Shown: positions 43,302-51,699, counted from the stretch's first letter. The stretch: DNA of 64,000 nt from Catellatospora sp. IY07-71 (GCF_018326265.1 NZ_AP023360.1:4869501-4933500); one strand, 5' to 3'. Made by a program: numbers and translations. The notes: generated by a model not told the origin, from the letters alone.

Positions 43302-43942
43302 TCAAGGTGATGATCGCCGATGACCAGGCCATGGTCCGCACCGGCTTCAGCATGATCATCGGCGCGCAGCCCGACATGGCGGTCGTCGGCGAGGCCGCCG
43401 ACGGCGTCGAGGCCGTCGACCTGGCCCGCCGGGTGCGGCCCGACGTCGCGCTGATGGACATCCGCATGCCGCGCCTGGACGGCCTGGAGGCGCTGCGCCT
43501 GCTGGCCGGTCCCGGCACCCCGGATCCGCCGAAGGTCGTCGTGGTGACCACGTTCGACCTGGACGAGTACGTGCACGCCGCGCTGCGCAACGGCGCCTGC
43601 GGCTTCCTGCTCAAGGACTCCGGGCCCGCGCTGCTGGTCGAGGCGGTCCGCGCCGCCGCGTCCGGCGACTCGCTGATCAGCCCGTCGATCACGGTGCGGC
43701 TGCTGGCCCACCTGACCCCGTCGCTGCCCGGCCGGGGTGGCGACGACCAGGGCCTGTCGCCGCGCGAGCTGGAGGTCGTCAAGCTGACCGCGCGCGGCCT
43801 GACCAACGCCGAGATCGCCGCGCAGCTGTTCATCTCCCTGGGCACCGTCAAGACCCACCTGGGCAGCGTGCAGACCAAGCTCGGCGCCCGCAACCGGGTG
43901 GAGATCGCCGCCTGGGCCTGGGAACGCCGCCTGGTCGGCTGA
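43298..43942 (+). CDS. LuxR-family response regulator
   Basis: The 214-residue protein has a receiver domain (IADDQAMVRTG, phospho-acceptor Asp in VALMDIRMPRLDG, the Thr in VVTTFD and Lys in LLKDSG) and a C-terminal helix-turn-helix (LSPRELEVVKLTARGLTNAE, GTVKTHLGSVQTKLGA). Its ATG overlaps the kinase stop as ATGA, so both are translated together. The most probable target is the divergent ABC transporter operon, as in many actinobacterial DesK/DesR-like pairs. Confidence 0.92.
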   Translation: MIKVMIADDQAMVRTGFSMIIGAQPDMAVVGEAADGVEAVDLARRVRPDVALMDIRMPRLDGLEALRLLAGPGTPDPPKVVVVTTFDLDEYVHAALRNGACGFLLKDSGPALLVEAVRAAASGDSLISPSITVRLLAHLTPSLPGRGGDDQGLSPRELEVVKLTARGLTNAEIAAQLFISLGTVKTHLGSVQTKLGARNRVEIAAWAWERRLVG

Positions 43943-44130
43943 TGTCCGGAAGTCGCCCTCGAGGGCGGCCCGGTACGGTTCGTCCGCGTACTGCCCAACC
44001 CCTTGCGCAGGCGATGCGGCCGGTCACGGACGCGCCTGGTTCTACCATGGCTCGAAGAGGGTTGCTTCACGCTGCACGAGCAAGAGTCGGAGCGGGCGCG
44101 CGCCGGACGCGCCGCTCACGAGCGGTTATC

Positions 44131-44175
44131 ACCGCGGGGCAGCTTGAACCGCGGTCTGAAGGGCAGGGGCCCTTC
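44131..44175 (+). promoter_or_regulatory. Two small dyads upstream of the first epoxide hydrolase
   Basis: ACCGCGG (44131-44137) pairs with CCGCGGT (44149-44155), and GAAGGGC (44158-44164) pairs with GCCCTTC (44169-44175). They lie 35-79 bases before the start codon. They could be an attenuator-like leader structure or a terminator for the upstream response regulator. The rest of 43943-44209 shows no gene. Confidence 0.35.
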
Positions 44176-44209
44176 CCGATTTCTCATCAGCACATAAGGA
44201 AACCACCCC

Positions 44210-45424
44210 ATGTCTGCCACATCCGACGCCACTGCGGTCAGGCCGTTCCGGGTCGAGACGTCCGAGGCCGACCTTAAGGACATGCACGCGCGGATCATGC
44301 ACACCCGCTGGCCCGAGAAGGAGACCGTCCCCGACGACACACAGGGCCCGACACTCGCCACCATGCAGGCGCTGGCCCATTACTGGGCACATGACTACGA
44401 CTGGTATCAGTGCGAGGAGCGGCTCAACTCGTACCCCGGCTACCTCACCGAGATCGACGGGCTGGACTTCCACTTCCTGCACATCCGGTCGAAGCACGAG
44501 AACGCCATGCCGATCGTCATCTGCCACGGCTGGCCCGGCTCGATCATCGAGCAGATGAAGCTCATCGAGCCGCTCACCGACCCGACCGCGCACGGCGGCA
44601 CCGCTGAGGACGCGTTCCACGTGGTCATCCCGTCGATGCCCGGATACGGCTACTCGGGCAAGCCCACGCAGCCCGGCTGGGGCCCGGACCGGATCGCCCG
44701 GGCCTACGGCGAGCTGATGAACCGCCTGGGCTACGACCGCTACGTCGCGCAGGGCGGTGACTGGGGCGCGATCGTCGTCGACCTGATGGGCGCGCAGGAG
44801 GTGCCGGGCCTGGTCGGCATCCACACCAACATGGCCGGCGTGGTCCCGGCCGAGATCGACAACCTGTTCCAGCGCAACGTCATCGGCGCGGCGGACGCGC
44901 TGCACCACCTGCCCGCCGGGTTGTCCGACGAGGAGCGGGCCGCCTGCGAGCAGCTCGACTTCACCTGGAAGCACGTCGCATACGCGCTGCAGATGGGCTC
45001 GCGGCCGCAGACCCTGACCGGCCTGGCGGACTCGCCCGTCTTCCTGGCGGCGTGGCTGCTCGACCACGACCCGCGCAGCATGGCGCTGATCTCGCGCTCG
45101 TTCGCCGGGGTGCCCGAGGGCCTCACCCGCGACGACGTGCTCGACAACGTCACCCACTTCTGGCTGACCAACTCGGGGGCGTCGGCGGGCCGGATCTACG
45201 CGGAGAACAAGTACTCGTTCTTCGGGGTGAAGGGCGTCAGGCTGCCCGTCGCGGTCAGCGTCTTCCCCGACGAGCTCTACCAGGCGCCGAGGAGCTGGGC
45301 GGAGCAGGCGTACCCGAATCTCGTCCACTACAACAAGCTGCCCAAGGGCGGGCACTTCGCCGCCTGGGAGCAGCCCGGATACCTGGTCGACGAGATCCGC
45401 ACCGGCCTGCGCCCGGTCCGGTAG
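44210..45424 (+). CDS. Epoxide hydrolase 1
   Basis: The 404-residue enzyme has the epoxide-hydrolase N-terminal lid domain (residues about 10-110: RPFRVETSEADLKDMHARI, HTRWPEKE) and an alpha/beta hydrolase core. The oxyanion region is CHGWPGSIIE, the nucleophile is Asp in AQGGDWGAIV, Tyr in SMPGYGYSG and later Tyr residues can activate the epoxide, and the base is His in KGGHFAAWEQP. It opens epoxides to diols by a covalent ester intermediate. AAGGAAA lies upstream of the ATG. It is followed after six bases by the thioredoxin-like gene, and by a close paralogue, so the three probably form one operon. Confidence 0.9.
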   Translation: MSATSDATAVRPFRVETSEADLKDMHARIMHTRWPEKETVPDDTQGPTLATMQALAHYWAHDYDWYQCEERLNSYPGYLTEIDGLDFHFLHIRSKHENAMPIVICHGWPGSIIEQMKLIEPLTDPTAHGGTAEDAFHVVIPSMPGYGYSGKPTQPGWGPDRIARAYGELMNRLGYDRYVAQGGDWGAIVVDLMGAQEVPGLVGIHTNMAGVVPAEIDNLFQRNVIGAADALHHLPAGLSDEERAACEQLDFTWKHVAYALQMGSRPQTLTGLADSPVFLAAWLLDHDPRSMALISRSFAGVPEGLTRDDVLDNVTHFWLTNSGASAGRIYAENKYSFFGVKGVRLPVAVSVFPDELYQAPRSWAEQAYPNLVHYNKLPKGGHFAAWEQPGYLVDEIRTGLRPVR

Positions 45425-45430
45425 CGGGCC

Positions 45431-46363
45431 ATGTACGAACGTGTGCACCTGCCCGCGTTCGGCGGGGCGACCGAGTGGCTCAACCGTGAGCCGCTCGGTC
45501 GCCCCGAGTTCCGGGCCCGCGCCGTGCTCGTCGACTTCGGCACGCTGACCTGCATCAACTGGCTGCGCACCCAGCCCTGGACCAGGGCCTGGGCGGCGGC
45601 CTACCGCGACGACGGCCTGGTCGTGCTCGGCGTGCACACGCCCGAGTTCTCCTTCGAGCACGATGTCGACCTGGTCCGCCGAGCGGTGCGCGAGCGCGGC
45701 ATCGACTACCCGGTGGCGGTCGACAACGACTACAAGATCTGGACCGCCTTCGACAACCACTACTGGCCCGCGCTGTACTTCCTAGACGGTGACGGCGTCG
45801 CCCGTGACCAGCACTTCGGCGAGGGACGGTACGAGGAGTCCGAGCGGACCCTCCAGTGGCTGCTCGGCATCGAGCGGGACCCGGTCCAGGTCGAGGGCGC
45901 CGGGGTGGAGGCGGCGGCCGACTGGGACCATTTGCGCACCCCCGAGACCTATCTCGGGTACGCGCGCGGCGAGCGCTTCTCCGCCGACGGCGAGCACCTC
46001 TCGTACACGCTTCCGCTGGAGCTGCGCCTCAACCACTGGGCGCTGGCCGGCGCGTGGGCGGTGGAACGCGAACGGGCCGCGCTGCAGCGGGGCCGCGGGA
46101 GCATCGCGTTCCGGTTCGAGGCCCGTGACGCGCACCTGGTGATGAACCGCTCGGTGCCCGCGTCGATCCCGTTCCGGGTGCTGGTGGACGGGCTCCCGCC
46201 CGGCGATTCGCACGGCGTGCACGTCGGAGCAGACGGCGCCGGGCTGCTCGACGAAGGCCGTATGTACCAGCTGATCCGCGAGCGGGACCGGGTCCGGGAG
46301 CGGACCCTGGAGATCGCTTTCGAGGAGCCGGGCGCGGAGGCGTACGCGTTCACGTTCGGCTGA
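45431..46363 (+). CDS. DipZ-like thioredoxin-fold protein lacking the resolving cysteine
   Basis: The 310-residue protein has a TlpA-like redoxin domain (about residues 30-155) and a C-terminal domain related to the end of the actinobacterial DipZ protein (about 160-310, with LRTPETYLGYARGERF and an all-beta region). The redox motif of DipZ is normally C-x-x-C; here it reads LTCINWLRTQPW, so the second Cys is replaced by Trp. It can therefore not form the intramolecular disulfide and would need a partner thiol or act as a peroxidase-like or binding module. There is no signal peptide or membrane helix. It starts six bases after one epoxide hydrolase gene and ends 16 bases before the other. Confidence 0.82.
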   Translation: MYERVHLPAFGGATEWLNREPLGRPEFRARAVLVDFGTLTCINWLRTQPWTRAWAAAYRDDGLVVLGVHTPEFSFEHDVDLVRRAVRERGIDYPVAVDNDYKIWTAFDNHYWPALYFLDGDGVARDQHFGEGRYEESERTLQWLLGIERDPVQVEGAGVEAAADWDHLRTPETYLGYARGERFSADGEHLSYTLPLELRLNHWALAGAWAVERERAALQRGRGSIAFRFEARDAHLVMNRSVPASIPFRVLVDGLPPGDSHGVHVGADGAGLLDEGRMYQLIRERDRVRERTLEIAFEEPGAEAYAFTFG

Positions 46364-46379
46364 CCGGCGAGGTGGCACC

Positions 46380-47603
46380 ATGACAGTGACAGCCGAGCGG
46401 GCGGCGCTGCGGCCGTTCCGGATCGAGATCCCCGACGCCGAGCTGGCGGACCTGCGCGCGCGGATTCTGCGCACACGCTGGCCGGAACGGGAGACGGTGG
46501 ACGACGAATCGCAGGGGCCGCGCCTGGCCACGGTCCAGGAGCTAGCCCGGTACTGGGCCGAGGAGTACGACTGGCGCCGCTGCGAGGCGCGCCTGAACGC
46601 GTACCCGGGCTTCCTCACCGAGATCGACGGGCTCGACGTCCACTTCCTGCACGTCCGCTCGCCGCACGAGGACGCCCTGCCGATCGTGCTCTGCCACGGC
46701 TGGCCCGGCTCGGTCGTCGCGCTGCTGAAGGTCGTCGAGCCGCTGACCGACCCCACGGCGCACGGCGGCCGGGCCGAGGACGCGTTCCATGTGGTCATCC
46801 CGTCGATGCCTGGCTACGGCTTCTCCGGCAAACCGGCCGCCCCCGGCTGGGGACCGGACCATGTCGGCAGGGCCTGGGCGGAGCTGATGCGCCGCCTGGG
46901 CTACGACCGGTACGTCGCGCAGGGCGGCGACTGGGGCGCGATCGTGGTCGACCTGATGGCGGCGCAGGAGGTCCCCGGTCTGGCCGGCATCCACACCAAC
47001 ATGGCCTGTGTGGTGCCCGCCGAGATCGACCGGCTGTTCCAGCAGAACATCGTCGGCGCGGCCGACGCGCTCCGTCACCTGCCCGCCGGGCTGTCCGAAG
47101 AGGAGCGGGCCGCCTGCACGCAGCTCGACTTCACCTGGAAGCACGTCACGTACGCGCTCCAGCAGGGCTCGCGGCCGCAGACGCTGACCGGGCTGGCGGA
47201 CTCGCCCGTGTTCCTGGCGGCGTGGCTGATCGACCTCGAAGCCAAGGGCCTGGCGCTGATCTCACGTGCCTTCGCCGGTGGCCATGAGCCACTGACCAGG
47301 GACGACGTGCTCGACAACGTGACCCTGTTCTGGCTGACGAACACGGGTGTGTCCGCCGCTCGCCTCTACGCGGAGAACAGCTTCTCGTTCTTCGGCGTCA
47401 AGGGCGTGCGGCTGCCAGTCGCGGTGAGCGTCTTCCCGGACGAGCTGTACCTGGCGCCCCGGAGCTGGGCGGAACAGGGTTACCCGAACCTGATCCACTA
47501 CCACCGGCTGCCCGCGGGCGGCCACTTCCCGGCCTGGGAGCAGCCGACGTCGTACGTGGACGAGGTCCGCGCGGGCCTGCGCTCCCTGCGTCAGCCCGGC
47601 TAG
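46380..47603 (+). CDS. Epoxide hydrolase 2
   Basis: The 407-residue enzyme is a close paralogue of the first epoxide hydrolase. The lid (LRPFRIEIPDAELADLRARI, RTRWPERE), oxyanion stretch CHGWPGSVVA, nucleophile in AQGGDWGAIV and His in AGGHFPAWEQP are all kept. Long segments are identical to the first enzyme, for example SRPQTLTGLADSPVFLAAWL, while the lid and loops near residue 270 differ, which may change substrate range. The ATG lies close behind GCGAGGTGG. It ends the three-gene unit. Confidence 0.9.
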   Translation: MTVTAERAALRPFRIEIPDAELADLRARILRTRWPERETVDDESQGPRLATVQELARYWAEEYDWRRCEARLNAYPGFLTEIDGLDVHFLHVRSPHEDALPIVLCHGWPGSVVALLKVVEPLTDPTAHGGRAEDAFHVVIPSMPGYGFSGKPAAPGWGPDHVGRAWAELMRRLGYDRYVAQGGDWGAIVVDLMAAQEVPGLAGIHTNMACVVPAEIDRLFQQNIVGAADALRHLPAGLSEEERAACTQLDFTWKHVTYALQQGSRPQTLTGLADSPVFLAAWLIDLEAKGLALISRAFAGGHEPLTRDDVLDNVTLFWLTNTGVSAARLYAENSFSFFGVKGVRLPVAVSVFPDELYLAPRSWAEQGYPNLIHYHRLPAGGHFPAWEQPTSYVDEVRAGLRSLRQPG

Positions 47604-47703
47604 CGCCAGGTGTCGACCACGTCACAGCGGGAGCCTGTCACACACGTGCGCCGACGGGAGTCATCCAGGTGAAAGCCGCCGCCACTCCCGAGGAGCACGC
47701 GCC

Positions 47704-48051
47704 ATGCACACCGCCTATGTCGTCGTCACCGTCCTGGCCGCCCTGTGGGTCGGCTTCTCGTCGGTCTCGCTGTTCCGCCGCGCGGACTTCGTGGTCGCCC
47801 CGCTGGTGAGCTACGGCGTCCCGCGTTCCTGGTGGCCCTGGCTGGCCACCGCCAAGGGCACCGGGGCGCTGGGCCTGCTCGTCGGCCTGATCATCCCGGC
47901 GGTCGGGGTGGCGGCGGCGATCGGCCTGATCCTGTACTTCACCGGTGCCGTGATCACGGTGCTGCGCGCCCGCTCGTACCGGACCCTCGCCTTCCCGGTG
48001 CTGTACCTGGTCCCGGTCGCGGTGGCGCTTGCCCTCGGCATGGCCGCCTAG
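47704..48051 (+). CDS. DoxX-like small membrane protein
   Basis: The 115-residue protein consists of four membrane helices: VVVTVLAALWVGFSSVSLF, a region near residues 45-65, VGVAAAIGLILYFTGAVI and FPVLYLVPVAVALALGM. The layout and the GVPRSWWPWLATAKGTGALG stretch match the DoxX-like family (PF13564). Members have been linked to redox or quinone-related functions but most are uncharacterised. GAGGAG precedes the ATG. It is alone, 100 bases after the second epoxide hydrolase, and could be read through from it. Confidence 0.78.
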   Translation: MHTAYVVVTVLAALWVGFSSVSLFRRADFVVAPLVSYGVPRSWWPWLATAKGTGALGLLVGLIIPAVGVAAAIGLILYFTGAVITVLRARSYRTLAFPVLYLVPVAVALALGMAA

Positions 48052-48075
48052 CACCGCGCCTGGCCGATCACGCGG

Positions 48076-48118
48076 TGACGCCGTCCCCGGGACCACGTCG
48101 GTCCCGGGGACGGCGTCA
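48076..48118. terminator. Bidirectional terminator hairpin
   Basis: A perfect 19-bp stem (TGACGCCGTCCCCGGGACC and its complement) with loop ACGTC lies between the convergent DoxX-like and SGNH hydrolase genes. Confidence 0.85.
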
Positions 48119-48120
48119 GC

Positions 48121-49794
48121 TCAAGGGGTGCCGCAGGCGGCGGCGGTGGGTACGGCCGTGTCGCCGTTCGGCCGCGACGCCTGGAAGCCCCACGTGGTGC
48201 TCGACCCGGCCGCGATGGTCGCGTTCTGGCCCGCGATGCCGCGTGCGGTGACGGTCTGGCCGCTCACGCTCACCGTGGCGTTCCACGAGCCGGTGAGGAC
48301 ATGCCCGGCGGGCAGTGTGAACGTGACCGTCCAGCCGCTGATGGCGGCGCTGCCGGTGTTGGTCACGGTGTTGGGCTGCATGACGTAGCCGCCGCCCCAT
48401 CCCGTCTGGAGGGTCAGCGCGGCCGTGCAGCCGCCACCGGACATGGTCGTGACGGTGACCGCGGGGGAGAACGACGAGACGTTCCCGGCCGCGTCTCGCG
48501 CCCGCACCTGGTAGCGGTAGGTGCTGCCGGGGGCGAGCCCGGTGTCGGTGAAGGTCCCGGCGGTCGAGGCGCCCACCTGGGTGAAGGTGCCACCGGTGGC
48601 GCCGGACGCGCGGTGGATTTCGTACCCCGCGATGCCGATGTTGTCGGTGGACGAGGCCCAGGTCAGGGTGGTGGAGGTCGCGCTCGTCGCCGAGGCGGTG
48701 GGGGTGCCCGGGGTGGTCGGCGGCTGGGTGTCCGGCGGCGGGCACGGCGGGGGCAGGGCGCTGACCGGTGCGGTGAGGGCCGAGGTGTTGCCCGCCGCGT
48801 CGCGTGCCCGGACCTGGTACTGCGCCAGGCCGTTCAGCCGGTCGGTGAACGTCGTCGCCGTGGTTGTGCCGACGACGGTGAGCGGGGAGCCGTTCGTCAG
48901 GCGGAACACGTCGTAGCCGGTGACGGCGACGTTGTCGGTGGACGGGGACCAGTTCAGCGTGACCACCATGCTGCAGTTCACGCTCACCCGCAGCCCGGCC
49001 GGGACGCTCGGCGGGGTGGTGTCGGCGGGCGTCGTGCCGCCGAGCAGCGGGGTCAGCGCCGGATACCACCGGTCGGACATCTTCTGGAAGCCCGAGTCGT
49101 CGGGGTGTACGCCGTCGGAGGTGTCCACGGCGGTGTCGAAGCCGGAGAACTGGTCCACCACCGTGACGGGGGACTGCGCGGTGGACTTGCCGGCGGCCCA
49201 GGCGGGGATCGCCGCGTTGAGCGCCGATACGCCGGTCGGGCACCAGGAGCAGCCGCTGGGCGTCATCGGGATGATCTGCGCGACCAGGACCTTGATGTTC
49301 GGGTTGTCGGCGCGCATCTGGTCGACGAGCTTGCCGAACGCGGCGAGGATCGTCGCGGTGGGCTGGTTGTTCCAGACGTCGTTGGTGCCCAGGTGCATGA
49401 GCACGACGTCGGGGTGGGTGGCGGCCAGCCAGCCGGGCAGCTGGTTCTGGTCGGCGATCCCGGTCGCCTGGTAGCCGCCGTGTCCCTCGTTGTCGCCGTC
49501 CCAGCCGTTCATGCCGCAGCCGCCGCCGGCCAGCGTCCCGACGAAGTCGACGTCGGTGAAGCCGTTGCGCTGCAGGCGATCCCAGAGCACGGCGCGCCAG
49601 CAGCCGGGACCGCCGGTGATGGAGTCGCCGAGCGGCATGACGCGCACCGGTGCGGCGGCGTGTGCGGCCGGCGCACCGGTGATCGCGACGGTCAGCGCGA
49701 GCGCGAGCGCGCAGAGCGCCGCCAGCGCGGTCCGGCGCCGGGCGCCGCTGGTGGGTCCGTGGAGTGCGGTTTCAGGCGGGTGGTGTCGAGACAT
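48121..49794 (-). CDS. Secreted SGNH/GDSL hydrolase with two FnIII domains and CBM2
   Basis: The 557-residue protein has a signal peptide (about residues 1-47, ending PAAHAAAPVRV). The SGNH esterase domain (about 48-255) has block I PLGDSITGGPGCW, block III HLGTNDVWNN and block V DGVHPDDSGFQ, so Ser, Asn, Asp and His are present. Two fibronectin type III domains follow (about 265-355 and 365-450), then a family 2 cellulose-binding module (about 457-557) with the cysteine pair near its ends and Trp residues in TGWGGGYV, SGWTVTF and TTWGFQ. It is likely an acetyl-xylan or similar carbohydrate esterase. GGAGG lies seven bases before the ATG. A CebR-like operator is found 38 bases upstream. Confidence 0.9.
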   Translation of the reverse strand: MSRHHPPETALHGPTSGARRRTALAALCALALALTVAITGAPAAHAAAPVRVMPLGDSITGGPGCWRAVLWDRLQRNGFTDVDFVGTLAGGGCGMNGWDGDNEGHGGYQATGIADQNQLPGWLAATHPDVVLMHLGTNDVWNNQPTATILAAFGKLVDQMRADNPNIKVLVAQIIPMTPSGCSWCPTGVSALNAAIPAWAAGKSTAQSPVTVVDQFSGFDTAVDTSDGVHPDDSGFQKMSDRWYPALTPLLGGTTPADTTPPSVPAGLRVSVNCSMVVTLNWSPSTDNVAVTGYDVFRLTNGSPLTVVGTTTATTFTDRLNGLAQYQVRARDAAGNTSALTAPVSALPPPCPPPDTQPPTTPGTPTASATSATSTTLTWASSTDNIGIAGYEIHRASGATGGTFTQVGASTAGTFTDTGLAPGSTYRYQVRARDAAGNVSSFSPAVTVTTMSGGGCTAALTLQTGWGGGYVMQPNTVTNTGSAAISGWTVTFTLPAGHVLTGSWNATVSVSGQTVTARGIAGQNATIAAGSSTTWGFQASRPNGDTAVPTAAACGTP

Positions 49795-49831
49795 GGGCGT
49801 GCCTCCGTGGTATGGATTCCAGATGCTTCGA

Positions 49832-49845
49832 TGGAAGCGCTCCCA
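49832..49845. promoter_or_regulatory. CebR-like operator
   Basis: TGGAAGCGCTCCCA matches the published CebR operator TGGGAGCGCTCCCA at 13 of 14 positions. CebR is a LacI-type repressor released by cellobiose or cellotriose. The site is 38 bases before the start codon of a secreted esterase with a cellulose-binding module, where a repressor would act. No cebR gene is in the window. Confidence 0.7.
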
Positions 49846-49886
49846 CCATGCCGTGGACTTCGCGCGGAAGTCAAGGCGTACGCGAT

Positions 49887-49930
49887 GATCGGGAGCTGCC
49901 GCCACGCTGCTCCGGCGGCAGCTCCCGATC
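49887..49930. terminator. Terminator hairpin after the HMA gene
   Basis: A perfect 17-bp stem (GATCGGGAGCTGCCGCC and its complement) with a 10-base loop, starting 8 bases after the minus-strand HMA gene ends. It separates the metal island from the SGNH hydrolase promoter. Confidence 0.8.
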
Positions 49931-49937
49931 GGGGAGG

Positions 49938-50159
49938 TCAGGGGGTGGCGTCAAGCACGGCTTGATAGCCGGCCGCGGTGATCGCGGCGGCGATGACGGC
50001 CGGGTCCAGGCCGTCGTCGGCGGTCACCACGGTGCGGCCGCGGCGCACGGACGTCTCCGCCCGCTGGACGCCGGCGACCTCTTCCTCCAGCGTCTCGTCG
50101 ATGAGGATGCCGCAGCTGGCGCAGTGCATGCCGGTCACCGCGAAGGTGTAGGTGGTCAC
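49938..50159 (-). CDS. Heavy-metal-associated (HMA) domain protein, CopZ-like
   Basis: This 73-residue cytoplasmic protein is a single HMA domain with the metal motif GMHCASCGILIDE. The Cys pair binds Cu(I) or a similar soft metal and passes it to a membrane partner. The GTG start overlaps the stop codon of the preceding TauE/cupredoxin gene by four bases, so both are translated together. The fold (alternating strands, DETLEEEVAGVQRAETSV) has the normal length for CopZ, with a somewhat acidic surface. No copper ATPase is encoded in the window. Confidence 0.85.
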   Translation of the reverse strand: MTTYTFAVTGMHCASCGILIDETLEEEVAGVQRAETSVRRGRTVVTADDGLDPAVIAAAITAAGYQAVLDATP

Positions 50160-51232
50160 GGCGTCGCCTCCGTGATCGTCAGGCGGCCGGTGTACATGCC
50201 CATGCTGCACGAGTACGCCAACGTGCCGGGCTTGAGCACGCCGAGGTCGATGCGCGTGTCGCCGCTGATCGGCAGGATCTTCTCGATGCCCAGGTCCGGG
50301 ATCACGAACGCGCGCACGCAGCCGCGCGCCTTCGCCGACCGCACGATCAGCGTCGTGGGCAGACCGGCGGCGACCTGCAGGCTGGCGGGCTCGTAGGCGC
50401 CGGTGACCGCGCTGACGACCACCGTCTGGCGGCCGTCGGCGACGGTCACCCGGTCCCCGGTGACGGCGTCCGGTTCGTCGCCGCCCAGGCCGAGCGCGTA
50501 CGCCAGCTGGCTGGCCGCCACGGGGGAGCCGGACAGTTCCAGGCCGCCGTTGAGGGTGTACGCGCCCAGGGCGAGGACCACCACGCCGGTGGTGACGGCG
50601 AGGCGGCGGGCCCAGGCGCCGGCGGCGCGGCGGGCGCGGGCGGCGGCGTAGCCGAGCAGCGTGAACAGCGGCGCGGTGCCGAGGACGAACACCGCCATGA
50701 TCGCGGCGCCCTGCCACGGCGAACCGGACGCGACCGCCAGCGCCATCACCGACAGCGTCACCCCGCACGGGATGAGCACGCTGGCCACGCCGAGCACCGC
50801 CGGGGCGAGCGCGGACTGCGACCGGGCCCTGCCCCGCACCAGGCGCGTCCACGATGCCGGGGGAGTGAAGGTGAGGCCGCGGAACGCCTTGACGCCCAGC
50901 TGGGCCAGGCCCATCGCGATGATGAGCAGCCCGGCGCCGACCTGGACCATGGCGCGCACGTGCATGCCCAGCTGGACCGCGGTGCCCAGGAGGCCGAGCA
51001 GGACGCCGAGCAGCGTGTGCGACAGCAGCTTGCCGGCGAGGAATCCGCCGACGGGGGCGAGATCGTCACCGGGCCCGGCGGCGGGCTGCCCGCGGCGGGG
51101 GCCGGGATCGGCGGGGACGGGCCGGCGCTGGCGGGAGACCAGGCCTGCCAGCAGGCCGCCTTGCACGGCGGCGCAGGACACGCCGCCGGCCAGCAGGCCG
51201 AGCAGCAGTACGGAGACAAGATTGACCGACAC
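50156..51232 (-). CDS. TauE/UreH-type membrane protein with C-terminal cupredoxin domain
   Basis: The 358-residue protein begins at a GTG (VSVNLVSVLLLGLLAGGVSC) and has six to seven membrane helices to about residue 250, with a conserved Cys in GGVSCAAVQGGLL and another in SVLIPCGVTLSVMALAVASG, features of the UreH-like (cytochrome biogenesis/SafE) group. The last 100 residues form a cupredoxin-like domain with GYEPASLQ-type strands (TGAYEPASLQVAAG) and the metal motif YSCSMGMYTG. The domain probably faces outward and binds copper. It is coupled to the HMA protein gene, so the pair may move copper across the membrane. Confidence 0.8.
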   Translation of the reverse strand: MSVNLVSVLLLGLLAGGVSCAAVQGGLLAGLVSRQRRPVPADPGPRRGQPAAGPGDDLAPVGGFLAGKLLSHTLLGVLLGLLGTAVQLGMHVRAMVQVGAGLLIIAMGLAQLGVKAFRGLTFTPPASWTRLVRGRARSQSALAPAVLGVASVLIPCGVTLSVMALAVASGSPWQGAAIMAVFVLGTAPLFTLLGYAAARARRAAGAWARRLAVTTGVVVLALGAYTLNGGLELSGSPVAASQLAYALGLGGDEPDAVTGDRVTVADGRQTVVVSAVTGAYEPASLQVAAGLPTTLIVRSAKARGCVRAFVIPDLGIEKILPISGDTRIDLGVLKPGTLAYSCSMGMYTGRLTITEATP

Positions 51233-51274
51233 GGGAGCAGGAACCCTTTCACGGAGGAGGACAACTCGACTAAC

Positions 51275-51297
51275 ATCCATACCCATGGATTTATGGG
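51275..51297. promoter_or_regulatory. Overlapping dyads upstream of the TauE/cupredoxin gene
   Basis: ATCCAT-ACCC-ATGGAT (51275-51290) overlaps CCCAT-N6-ATGGG (51282-51297). Copper sensors of the CsoR type bind related TACCC/GGGTA dyads, but the match is only partial. The site is 43 bases before the start codon. Confidence 0.4.
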
Positions 51298-51309
51298 AGT
51301 CGGTTGCTC

Positions 51310-51699
51310 CTATGTGCGCAGGATGCACAACTGGGCGAGCGTCGCCGTCCGGGGTGGTGGCCCGGCCGCCCGCAGGGGCGTGAGCCCGGCCCGGCGCAGC
51401 AGGGCAAGCAGCCGCAACGGGTCGGCCATCAGCCAGAACGCCGCCGCGATGGAGGCCAGCACGCTGAGGCAGGCCGCGAGCAGGCCGTGCCCGCCGTCGT
51501 CGGACGGTCCCTCGGGATGCCAGGTCATGGCTGCATGGTGGGGCCCGGCGTCCGCCGTCACGGTGGTGACCGGGAGCAGCAGGGGCGACATCTCCGCGCC
51601 GCACTGCCAGGACTGCCACAGCCCGAGCCCGGCCAGCAGCAGCGCGACGAGCGCGACGCGCACCGGCATCCGGGCCGGTCGCGTCGCGGTGTGCTGCAT
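51310..51699 (-). CDS. Small membrane protein of unknown function
   Basis: The 129-residue protein has a first helix (VRVALVALLLAGLGLWQSWQ), a polar loop with His residues and one Cys (SWQCGAEM; DAGPHHAAMTWHPEG), a second helix (LLAACLSVLASIAAAFWLM) and a basic tail ending LCILRT. The His-rich loop and the position in a metal island suggest metal contact, but I recognise no family. TATCCT lies seven bases before the ATG, and no ribosome binding site is visible, so the message is probably leaderless. It precedes the TauE/cupredoxin gene in the same direction. Confidence 0.65.
   Translation of the reverse strand: MQHTATRPARMPVRVALVALLLAGLGLWQSWQCGAEMSPLLLPVTTVTADAGPHHAAMTWHPEGPSDDGGHGLLAACLSVLASIAAAFWLMADPLRLLALLRRAGLTPLRAAGPPPRTATLAQLCILRT

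Noticed and set aside
48121-49794. Cellulase activity for the SGNH protein
   Set aside because: The cellulose-binding module alone does not show cellulase function; the catalytic domain is an esterase of the SGNH type.
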